From Bacillota bacterium (GTDB taxonomy: Bacteria; Bacillota; UBA4882; UBA8346), in assembly GCA_003501335.1 (NCBI GenBank), contig DNPQ01000492.1, positions 1 to 16,476 on the forward strand: 16,476 nucleotides of DNA, in the 5' to 3' direction. Below are positions 8,216 to 13,272 of this stretch, in pieces. Every line of letters starts with the position of its first letter. Positions within the stretch are counted from its first letter, which is position 1. The position numbers were made by a program, and so were the translations under genes. A model generated the notes under the pieces. The model saw only the letters and a program-made list of their open reading frames with translations. It was not told where the DNA came from and did no database searches.

Positions 8216-8244
8216 AGAATAGTAAACTATGTTTTTTCACTCAA
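8216..8244 (-). promoter_or_regulatory. Candidate promoter of the YHS-like mini-gene
   Basis: On the minus strand, TTGAGT (8239-8244), 17 bases, then TATTCT (8216-8221). Transcription would start near 8209, just upstream of the ribosome binding site at 8198-8202. A dyad TTTACTAT, GAGA, ATAGTAAA (8207-8226) overlaps the -10 and could be an operator. Confidence 0.35.
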
Positions 8245-8287
8245 TCACTCCAATGGTTAAGGCTAAAAACAATTTATAGAAAATTAT

Positions 8288-8317
8288 AAACACTTCTAAA
8301 CACTTCTAAACACTTTC
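8288..8317. repeat. Three tandem 10-bp repeats
   Basis: AAACACTTCT occurs at 8288-8297 and 8298-8307, and nearly again (AAACACTTTC) at 8308-8317. They sit directly before the 21-bp array and share its open plus-strand frame. Confidence 0.8.
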
Positions 8318-8327
8318 CTAAGAAATT

Positions 8328-8558
8328 TACCGAACGACTCAGTAGGCTTACTGAAGAGTTGCGCATGCATACCGAACTGTTGCGTAAGCTTACTGAACGA
8401 CTCGGTAGGCTTACTGAAGAGTTGCGCATGCATACCGAACTGTTGCGTAAGCTTACTGAACGACTCAGTAGGCTTACCGAATGGTTGCGCATGCATACGG
8501 AATGACTCAGTATATTTACTGAACGACTGCGCATGCATACCAAACGCAAGCAAGTCGA
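8328..8558 (+). repeat. Eleven-unit 21-bp tandem repeat array with 63-bp higher-order period
   Basis: Eleven contiguous 21-base units start at 8328, 8349, 8370 and so on to 8538. Each begins with TAC followed by a GAA-like triplet. The units come in three types in order, so 8349-8411 and 8412-8474 are 63-bp copies differing at one base. There are no spacers between units. Unit 2 and 5 types contain TTGCGCATGCA, which is itself rich in palindromes (TGCGCA, GCATGC). The last two or three units are more diverged. Read on the plus strand in the frame of 8329, every unit encodes a seven-residue TExLxxL-like heptad. Confidence 0.95.
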
Positions 8559-8573
8559 GAAAAATTTTTATAC

Positions 8574-8599
8574 CACAGAGCGCACAGAGGGCCACAGAG
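8574..8599. repeat. CACAGAG short tandem repeat
   Basis: CACAGAG occurs at 8574, 8583 and 8593, so the period is 9-10 bases. Similar CACAGAG strings are known as intergenic microsatellite-like repeats in diverse bacteria. Confidence 0.7.
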
Positions 8600-8668
8600 T
8601 GAATGGTATTGCATTTAAAGAAAGCTTTTCTAGTCATAAACCATGTGATGGGTAACTCCAACAAGTAT

Positions 8669-8730
8669 AAAAAAAAGACCGGGGTAATACGGGTAATCCG
8701 GGTAATCCGTTTAATCCTGGTCTTTTTTTT
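8669..8730. repeat. Inverted repeat enclosing four 9-bp tandem repeats
   Basis: A8-GACC (8669-8680) and GGTC-T8 (8719-8730) form a perfect 12-bp stem. Its loop is made of 9-base units: GGGTAATAC (8682), GGGTAATCC (8691), GGGTAATCC (8700) and GTTTAATCC (8709). The flanking A and T tracts make it look like a bidirectional terminator with an expanded loop. Further diverged TTAATCC units occur to about 8855. Confidence 0.8.
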
Positions 8731-8738
8731 ATTTTGAT

Positions 8739-8774
8739 CCCCTCCTGGCCCTCTTGCCCCTCGTTCCCCTCCAA
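8739..8774. repeat. Four 9-bp C-rich tandem repeats
   Basis: CCCCTCCTG, GCCCTCTTG, CCCCTCGTT and CCCCTCCAA are consecutive 9-base units. An inverted copy of the same family lies at 9083-9118, and both copies have GATCAAAA immediately beyond the run when read in the G-rich direction. Confidence 0.85.
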
Positions 8775-8806
8775 GAAAAATGTATTCTTGAATCCGGTTA
8801 ATCCGC

Positions 8807-8827
8807 CGCCTTCTTTCAAAGAAGGCG
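8807..8827. repeat. Perfect 10-bp inverted repeat among TTAATCC repeats
   Basis: CGCCTTCTTT (8807-8816) and AAAGAAGGCG (8818-8827) are separated by one base. It is flanked by diverged TTAATCC units on both sides. There is no T tract next to it, so it is not an obvious terminator. Confidence 0.75.
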
Positions 8828-8888
8828 CTTAATCCTGACTAATCCTGGTTCAATCCCTTATATCTCGACAATCAAATAGGCATTCGCA

Positions 8889-9047
8889 TCATTTTTTCGG
8901 TGTGAATCGAAATGTCCGGCTCTTTAAGGCTTCATTTTTGATGTCCTGGATATTCCCCATGGCCACCGGGCTGGTAATCCTGAAGATCACCGGCTGCCAG
9001 CCGCCTTTTTTGATGGGGCCTGTGATGGCAACTTCGGGAATGAATAT
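8889..9047 (-). pseudogene. GC-richer C-terminal gene remnant, unknown family
   Basis: The minus strand has a 52-codon open frame, from just after TAA (9048-9050) to TGA (8889-8891). It reads with a protein-like composition: IPEVAITGPIKKGGWQPVIF, then ITSPVAMGNIQDIK and a basic tail ending FTPKK. It has no start codon with a binding site, so it looks like the 3' end of a gene whose front is lost. The codons GGC, CTG-type and CCG are GC-richer than those of neighbouring genes, suggesting an origin outside this genome or an older compositional regime. It lies between the two inverted copies of the C-rich 9-bp repeat. I do not recognise the family. Confidence 0.45.
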
Positions 9048-9082
9048 TTAAGTTGTCCCCAGGTCCATGGAAGGAAATTTAC

Positions 9083-9118
9083 GAGGGGAAGGAGGCGTAG
9101 GAGGGGCAAGAGGGGATC
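9083..9118. repeat. Four 9-bp G-rich tandem repeats (inverted copy)
   Basis: GAGGGGAAG, GAGGCGTAG, GAGGGGCAA and GAGGGGATC are consecutive 9-base units and are the reverse complement family of 8739-8774. The two runs face each other across about 310 bases. Confidence 0.85.
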
Positions 9119-9242
9119 AAAAAATGAAAGGAGATACGGATAGGTGATCATCGAATGAACTTACCTTTATAACCAATAATAAAGCCGTTAAGAATATAAG
9201 CTTTATTTGAAGAAAAAAAGAATCTAGAGGGCGGTATTATAA

Positions 9243-9464
9243 ACCTGTGGAAGATATTCGGTTGACCAAGTCTATATTAACATAATTCCGATATTTATAT
9301 CCGCTATACAAAGGGTATTTTTAGCATTTAACAAAGTTGGGATTAAATTTGACGATTTTGATTCAAGTGTATACCAGCCTTTTTTCATAGATAATAAACT
9401 AGTAGATTTAAGTAAAATTGCCTACAAAAAAATTAGAATTCCAAGGAGATTGACAGATAGATAG
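9243..9464 (+). pseudogene. AT-rich startless gene fragment, unknown family
   Basis: A 73-codon plus-strand open frame runs from just after TAA (9240-9242) to TAG (9462-9464). It looks coding: VDQVYINIIPIFISAIQRVF, then AFNKVGIKFDDFDSSVYQPF and a basic end KKIRIPRRLTDR. There is no ATG, GTG or TTG start with a binding site, so it is probably the C-terminal part of a gene whose beginning is gone or frameshifted. A second frame over 9229-9300 gives GRYYKPVEDIRLTKSI, which might be the shifted upstream part. The small gene at 9614 follows 149 bases on. No family was recognised; remnants of toxin/immunity or other accessory genes often look like this, but that is only a guess. Confidence 0.4.
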
Positions 9465-9506
9465 TACCTTTGATTTTATAAAAGTAATTTTTAAAACCTA
9501 GAATTT

Positions 9507-9535
9507 TTAATAGTTCACTTACATTCAATTATAAA
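9507..9535 (+). promoter_or_regulatory. Candidate promoter of the small gene at 9614
   Basis: TTAATA (9507-9512), 17 bases, TATAAA (9530-9535), giving a leader of about 70 bases. The region is very AT-rich, so the call is tentative. Confidence 0.3.
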
Positions 9536-9613
9536 AACCAAGTTTAAAAGATGCATTTAACTGCAATTTTATTTGACCTCTTTAAGAATAATTAATTAAA
9601 AGGAGTGATAAAA

Positions 9614-9871
9614 ATGAGTAAACAAGAGGTAGTTGAAATAATAAGAAAAATAGACGATCTTAAACAAAGTGAACATATGTTGATCAACCTGAGAGGAACC
9701 CGCCAAATTAAAATTTTTGCACGACGGAAGGACGAAAATATGGAAGATTGCATTTACAATGGGTGGGTTTTTCCATGGTATATATATGAAAATAGCGAGT
9801 CATATTCATATGATACTTGGCCTCTTGATAAATTAGTCAGGTTTGCAAATCATTTCAATTTATTTAAATAA
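9614..9871 (+). CDS. Small protein of unknown function (85 residues)
   Basis: ATG at 9614 is chosen because a perfect AAGGAG (9600-9605) lies eight bases before it; the in-frame GTG at 9605 overlaps that site. The protein starts with a charged helix (MSKQEVVEIIRKIDDLKQSE), then alternates beta-like and aromatic segments (IKIFARRK, YNGWVFPWYIYENSESYSYD) and ends in a short helix with FANHFNLFK. It has no signal peptide, membrane segment or cysteine pair (a single C near residue 45). It is followed by a terminator, so it forms a single-gene unit. I do not recognise the family. Size, acidic/aromatic make-up and position beside a gene fragment recall immunity-like or other accessory small proteins, but nothing here proves that. 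Confidence 0.75.
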   Translation: MSKQEVVEIIRKIDDLKQSEHMLINLRGTRQIKIFARRKDENMEDCIYNGWVFPWYIYENSESYSYDTWPLDKLVRFANHFNLFK

Positions 9872-9973
9872 TCATTCCGGGCTAAGTTTATTATTGTATA
9901 AAGCTGAAGAAGAATTATTGAAACCATATTAAATATCATAGAGAAAAATAAATTGAAGCCTTGGATTGTTATA

Positions 9974-10009
9974 AAAAAGAACTGCCTGAATATATTGGCA
10001 GCTCTTTTT
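9974..10009 (+). terminator. Intrinsic terminator after the small gene
   Basis: A5-GAACTGCC (9974-9986) pairs with GGCAGCTC-T5 (9997-10009) with one mismatch and a ten-base loop. The about 100 bases between the gene and this hairpin hold no further gene. Confidence 0.8.
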
Positions 10010-10078
10010 GTTTAGTAATATCTTTGTGTTTTGATTTAGCCATTTACTTTACATTACATAATTTCCTGGAGGTTTTTT

Positions 10079-10144
10079 ATGTATTTTGTTAAAGATCTTT
10101 ACAGATTAAGTACTAATTTAGTAATATATAATCTTCTAGGATAG
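10079..10144 (+). pseudogene. 21-codon ORF with strong translation signals, likely 5' remnant of a gene
   Basis: GGAGG (10068-10072) lies six bases before ATG at 10079, and TTGATT (10031-10036) with TACATA (10055-10060) makes a passable promoter. The encoded peptide is short, MYFVKDLYRLSTNLVIYNLL plus G, then TAG. A charged start running into a hydrophobic stretch looks like the beginning of a membrane protein, for example a transporter subunit, cut off early. Downstream frames hold no clear continuation. It may instead be a genuine short peptide. Confidence 0.35.
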
Positions 10145-10206
10145 AATATTGCGTAGGCTATTATCAAATTCACTATATTTGTCATACCTTATTACTTTGA
10201 ATGAAT

Positions 10207-10347
10207 CTAATCGCAAATATGGATAAGAGTTTCTTTTGGCAAAGGGATGGCCTTGATGAGAACGAATTCCTTCTCTTTAGTTTGGATTTGCTCGTTGGCG
10301 CCTTGAAATAAATCTGTAAATTGCCCAGAGACTAAAATAAAAATCAT
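10207..10347 (-). pseudogene. 46-codon minus-strand ORF, unknown, probably a gene fragment
   Basis: ATG (10345-10347) to TAG (10207-10209) encodes 46 residues with protein-like composition, including SGQFTDLFQGANEQIQTKEK and FVLIKAIPLPKETLIHICD. There is no Shine-Dalgarno before the ATG, and an in-frame stop lies two codons upstream, so it is likely the broken end of a larger gene. I do not recognise the family. Confidence 0.35.
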
Positions 10348-10426
10348 TGATTGCTATTCTATTACATCCAGGCCGGAAGTTCTGGGCTAAGTTTTAAAGA
10401 GCATTGTAAACCCATACTAAGTCGGG

Positions 10427-10454
10427 CTAGGTAATGATTCAAAGTATTACCTAG
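10427..10454. repeat. 9-bp inverted repeat downstream of the Dabb gene
   Basis: CTAGGTAAT (10427-10435) and ATTACCTAG (10446-10454) are separated by ten bases. It lies about 50 bases beyond the end of the minus-strand Dabb gene. There is no T tract on either strand, so it is not a clear intrinsic terminator. Confidence 0.6.
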
Positions 10455-10507
10455 GCTCGGAGGACCTTTGGAATGCTTTTTATATACCTAGCTCAGTTTG
10501 AAGTTTC

Positions 10508-10798
10508 TTATTTCATCTCATAACATAGCGAAGCTTGGGTATCCAGGACGCTACCGATATATTTGGCGACTTCCAAATGGGCCGGATGGGAAAGGTAGAC
10601 ATTCATATTTTCCAAAGAAGCAAACTTGGTAATTAACAGCAGATCATAGGAAGAATCGCTGGGACGGATATTCGTTTCAACCTGGATGTCCAGTAATACT
10701 TCAATTTTTCCCTTCAAGCCAAGCAGAACCTCTTGGGCTTTTTTGATATTGTCTCTCTCCCGGTTCTTTAGCTTTAAAAGTACATGGTTTACGATCAT
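10508..10798 (-). CDS. Dabb (stress-responsive A/B barrel) domain protein
   Basis: This 96-residue protein has the Dabb pattern: MIVNHVLLKLKNRERDNIKK at the start, a middle DIQVETNIRPSDSSYDLLLI strand pair, and FASLENMNVYLSHPAHLEVA near the end, where the histidine-containing helix is typical. The fold is a dimeric ferredoxin-like alpha/beta barrel. Dabb proteins vary in function; some are stress-induced, some are small cyclases or decarboxylases, and no activity can be assigned. GGAGG lies seven bases before ATG, and its ATGA overlaps the end of the AlkC gene (10795-10798), so the two are translationally coupled. It is the last gene of the minus-strand operon. Confidence 0.85.
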   Translation of the reverse strand: MIVNHVLLKLKNRERDNIKKAQEVLLGLKGKIEVLLDIQVETNIRPSDSSYDLLLITKFASLENMNVYLSHPAHLEVAKYIGSVLDTQASLCYEMK

Positions 10799-11907
10799 GT
10801 TATTACCTCCATTAATAATAATGTTGTTTCTGCAACTTCTTGGCCGTTGACGAGAAAAACAATCCGATGGTTGCCTGGGTAGTGCCGTCTGGTGGTTAAA
10901 TTGGCAAAACTATGCCGATGGGTTCCGGATAAGTGCGCATTTCCTGACAGGATTTTATCCAAAAGCAAAAACAATTTGCGGGATGGTTTCCCGTTGGCTT
11001 TCATAAAGTCGATGCCGTATTCCAAGCGGATCTTGACTTCCGTTTTCCTATCAATATCCAGCGAATAATGGAGCTCACAATTTTCTCCAATCTTAAGTTG
11101 AATCGGTTGGACTGTCAAAACAGCATTTTTAGATAAAGGTTTTTCTTTAGAATCATTTGAGTAGCCGAACAGTACTAAAGCCTCAGGATTCGCTTTCCGG
11201 ATCAGGGTACGGCATCCCTGACGTAAAACCCCGTCTGTGTGGGGACTGGTACCCATCCATTGCCGAGCTGTTTTTAAAACCAACTCCGGATGATCTTTGG
11301 CAATATCATTCAGATTATTGGCCACGCTTTTACGGACATAAAGAGAAGGATCAGCTTTCAGATTTTCCAATATTTTTAAAACCGGCGATGGATCCTTTTT
11401 AAAAATGGGAAGGTCCATGCTCCAGGGAAGCCGGGGCCGGCGACCCTCGCTGGATAAACGTCTTACGTGTTCATTGGGATGCACCGACCATTGAAGCATT
11501 TGTTTCATTGCGCGTTCAGGCTCTGAAAGTATGAAAGGCCGGATGGCAAATTCGGAGGACGAATGTTGGGTGAAGCGCTCCAAAGCCTTCATAGAAAGTT
11601 CCCAATACTCTCCGCTTAGCCCGTAAGCCGTGACAAAGTCAGGAAAGAATAAATACGGAAAGTCTTCACAATCCTTATCCATGGCATACAGTACGGCTAA
11701 AGCATCTTTATAGAATTTTGGCAAACACGCTCCTAAAACCTTTGCAATCCGGTTCATACGGGCCCGTACCGGTAATTCCTCCCATGGAGGCATCAGCACG
11801 GATGTAATAAACTGTTCGCAGGGAAAATCCTTATATACAGTACTTACCTTACATCCGAAGTCCTGCAAAAATTGTAAAGTATAAATATCCTTTAAGGCAT
11901 CAGCCAT
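10795..11907 (-). CDS. alkC: AlkC-type DNA alkylation repair glycosylase with C-terminal Ig-like domain
   Basis: This 370-residue protein is a HEAT-like-repeat DNA glycosylase that removes alkylated bases such as 3-methylcytosine and 1-methyladenine without flipping them out. Family wording is clear: SSEFAIRPF (117-125), RRLSSEGRRPRLPW (149-162) and YVRKSVANNLNDIAKDHPEL (190-209). E119, W162 and D201 fall where the AlkC active-site residues are expected. Residues from about 262 to the end form a beta-rich domain (with RKTEVKIRLEYGIDF and HRIVFLVNG), matching the Ig-like domain of the AlkC-alpha subgroup. The start has GGAG seven bases before ATG. It lies 24 bases after the SnoaL-like gene and overlaps the Dabb gene. 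Expression with these partners under alkylation stress is plausible but not shown. Confidence 0.9.
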   Translation of the reverse strand: MADALKDIYTLQFLQDFGCKVSTVYKDFPCEQFITSVLMPPWEELPVRARMNRIAKVLGACLPKFYKDALAVLYAMDKDCEDFPYLFFPDFVTAYGLSGEYWELSMKALERFTQHSSSEFAIRPFILSEPERAMKQMLQWSVHPNEHVRRLSSEGRRPRLPWSMDLPIFKKDPSPVLKILENLKADPSLYVRKSVANNLNDIAKDHPELVLKTARQWMGTSPHTDGVLRQGCRTLIRKANPEALVLFGYSNDSKEKPLSKNAVLTVQPIQLKIGENCELHYSLDIDRKTEVKIRLEYGIDFMKANGKPSRKLFLLLDKILSGNAHLSGTHRHSFANLTTRRHYPGNHRIVFLVNGQEVAETTLLLMEVIT

Positions 11908-11931
11908 GGGATGACTCCGATCTCCAAACGG

Positions 11932-12273
11932 TTAATCAATTGATAATCTGATAATTTTATCATTTTTAATAACGAAATGGAAATCCAATAACAAAGGATC
12001 GGGCAAACCTGTTTTATCATAATCGCCGTCGAGTTTACAAGTGACGACTATTTCATCGGAAACCTCCTTTGCAAGCTGGGGTTCCAAGCGGACATTGAAA
12101 TTAAATTGATGTTCGATGCTCCACTGTTTGATAGCCGCTTTTCCGGACCATTTTTGGCTTTCATCAATTACGGTTGCATCCTCTCCAAAACAATTGACAT
12201 AAGCATCAACATCGGGTTTGTTTGTAGCTGTGATCGGATCGCTAATCACTTGCGGTATTTGACTTAAATTCAT
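11932..12273 (-). CDS. SnoaL-like (NTF2 fold) protein
   Basis: This 113-residue protein has the short cone-shaped NTF2/SnoaL pattern: an N-terminal helix with ATNKPDVDAYVNCFGEDATV, the WSGKAAIKQW segment and a C-terminal beta sheet ending LLLDFHFVIKNDKIIRLSI. Such proteins act as small isomerases, hydrolases or ligand binders, and the substrate cannot be read from the sequence. AAAGGAG precedes ATG by nine bases. It is the first gene of the operon with alkC and the Dabb gene, 24 bases before alkC. Its promoter must lie in or beyond the hairpin-rich gap at 12274-12403. Confidence 0.85.
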   Translation of the reverse strand: MNLSQIPQVISDPITATNKPDVDAYVNCFGEDATVIDESQKWSGKAAIKQWSIEHQFNFNVRLEPQLAKEVSDEIVVTCKLDGDYDKTGLPDPLLLDFHFVIKNDKIIRLSID

Positions 12274-12297
12274 GCTATGAAGCTCCTTTCCAATTCT

Positions 12298-12347
12298 AGT
12301 AAAACGTTCTCTAAATAACGCGACTGAATGATTGTGAACGTTTTACT
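12298..12347. repeat. 12-bp inverted repeat, first of a pair
   Basis: AGTAAAACGTTC (12298-12309) and GAACGTTTTACT (12336-12347) are perfect complements with a 26-base loop. It lies 25 bases upstream of the SnoaL-like start on the minus strand, and ACTTAAGT (12345-12352) links it to a second hairpin. Confidence 0.8.
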
Positions 12348-12350
12348 TAA

Positions 12351-12403
12351 GTAGAGCGTATCTTCCCCATTTCTGGTTGCCATTTATTTACGATACGCTC
12401 TAC
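12351..12403. repeat. 12-bp inverted repeat, second of a pair
   Basis: GTAGAGCGTATC (12351-12362) and GATACGCTCTAC (12392-12403) are perfect complements with a 29-base loop. The outer arm overlaps the SDR stop codon. The arm resembles the arm of the neighbouring hairpin (GTA, A-rich, CGT, TC). There is no T tract, so neither is a normal terminator. Confidence 0.8.
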
Positions 12404-13200
12404 TAGATTGTACGGATGATTCCACCGTCAATAATATGTTCACTGCCTGTGATATAAGAGGCCCTATCTGAAACGAGAAAAGCAACTAACTCCGCAACTT
12501 CTTCGGGTTTGGCCGGACGTCCCAGGGGGATGCCGCCCAGTGCATCCATTAATTCCTGGCGGGCGGTGGAATAATCGCTGTTGGCGTTTTCAGCCATCCT
12601 GGCAATCAAACGTTCTGCAGCTTTGGTTTCTGTAAATCCGGGAGCGACTGTATTAATCCGGATGCCTTCCGGGCCATACTGGGTGGCTAGATTTTTACTG
12701 TAATTGGTCAGGGCGGCTTTGGCTGCCGAGTAGGCCATAGTCATTTTACCCGGAAGCCTGCGCTGGATGGATGTTATATGAATAATAACTCCTTGGTGCT
12801 GTTCCAGCATGGATGGTAAAAATCCCCGATCCAGACGGACCGAGGCAAAAAGGTTTTGGTTAAAAGTGGTCAGCCAGTCTTCGTCCTTTAGCGCCAATGC
12901 CCCTGCAGTGGAGGTTGATGAACCCCCTACATTATTAATCAAAATATCCAATCCCCCCAGTTTTGCCAAGATTTCCCGGATGATCTTTTCAATACCTTCG
13001 GGGGTTCCAACATCGGCTTGAATAAAACCTACGGTATTCGGCAAGTCTTCGGGTACTGTCCGGGCGGTGGTTATGATGGTGGCTCCCGCCTTTAGCAAAC
13101 GATCAACGATAGCCCGGCCAATTCCTTTGGTTCCACCAGTTACCAGGACCCGTTTCCCATCGAGTTCCTTTTTTAAATCAAATTGAAATTGATTTTCCAA
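12403..13200 (-). CDS. Short-chain dehydrogenase/reductase (classical SDR)
   Basis: The protein of about 265 residues is a cytosolic NAD(P)-dependent oxidoreductase of the classical SDR family. Counting from the upstream ATG at 13215, it shows TGGTKGIG (26-33) for the cofactor, NNVG (94-97), a catalytic serine in HITSIQ (149), Y162 and K166 (YSAAK), and PGFTET. The C-terminal HIIDGG is typical. A TTG start at 13200 is preferred: GGAGG (13209-13213) lies eight bases before it, whereas the ATG at 13215 would put that motif inside the gene. A minus-strand -10 (TATACT, 13234-13239) and an operator-like dyad at 13247-13272 lie just upstream, linking it to the adjacent WYL regulator. The substrate is unknown. 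Confidence 0.9.
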   Translation of the reverse strand: MENQFQFDLKKELDGKRVLVTGGTKGIGRAIVDRLLKAGATIITTARTVPEDLPNTVGFIQADVGTPEGIEKIIREILAKLGGLDILINNVGGSSTSTAGALALKDEDWLTTFNQNLFASVRLDRGFLPSMLEQHQGVIIHITSIQRRLPGKMTMAYSAAKAALTNYSKNLATQYGPEGIRINTVAPGFTETKAAERLIARMAENANSDYSTARQELMDALGGIPLGRPAKPEEVAELVAFLVSDRASYITGSEHIIDGGIIRTI

Positions 13201-13233
13201 AATCGATACCTCCATTCATTGATTTACATAACC

Positions 13234-13239
13234 AGTATA
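13234..13239 (-). promoter_or_regulatory. Candidate -10 element of the SDR gene
   Basis: TATACT on the minus strand, about 34 bases before the TTG start. The -35 position falls inside the dyad at 13247-13272, where a bound regulator would block it. The -35 sequence itself is poor. Confidence 0.4.
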
Positions 13240-13246
13240 ACGAATG

Positions 13247-13272
13247 AAACCTGACGACAGCCCGTCAGGTTT
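13247..13272. promoter_or_regulatory. Operator-like dyad upstream of the SDR gene (site 3), also possible terminator
   Basis: AAACCTGACG (13247-13256), six bases, CGTCAGGTTT (13263-13272): a perfect 10-bp dyad. Its half-site AACNTGAC and six-base spacer match the two dyads between the regulator and the nitroreductase gene. It overlaps the regulator's stop codon, so the RNA could also fold into a hairpin ending the regulator transcript, though the T tract is short. Confidence 0.6.

Larger units (their letters stand above)
8290..8653 (+). pseudogene. Decayed open frame encoding a leucine heptad (coiled-coil) repeat protein
   Basis: In the plus frame starting at 8290 the 21-bp array reads TERLSRL, TEELRMH, TELLRKL and repeats of these. 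Leucines fall at fixed positions of each heptad, as in a parallel coiled coil. The frame is interrupted once, by TGA at 8503-8505, exactly where the other units have CGA (arginine), a single C-to-T change. Past it the frame stays open to TAA at 8651-8653. There is no ATG with a ribosome binding site upstream; the frame opens after TAA at 8287-8289. It is therefore a remnant or internal piece of a coiled-coil gene, or a non-coding repeat whose period merely mimics one. The minus strand is also open but gives no recognisable pattern. Confidence 0.4.

Noticed and set aside
8328..8558. CRISPR array
   Set aside because: The 21-base units are contiguous with no spacers and vary as coding-like heptads; no cas gene is nearby.
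8274..8664. Minus-strand ORFs of 91 and 122 codons across the repeat array
   Set aside because: They are open only because the unit length is divisible by three. They lack ribosome binding sites, and the plus frame gives the more protein-like heptad pattern.
13201..13215. ATG start of the SDR gene at 13215
   Set aside because: The only good GGAGG lies inside this extension, correctly spaced for the TTG at 13200.
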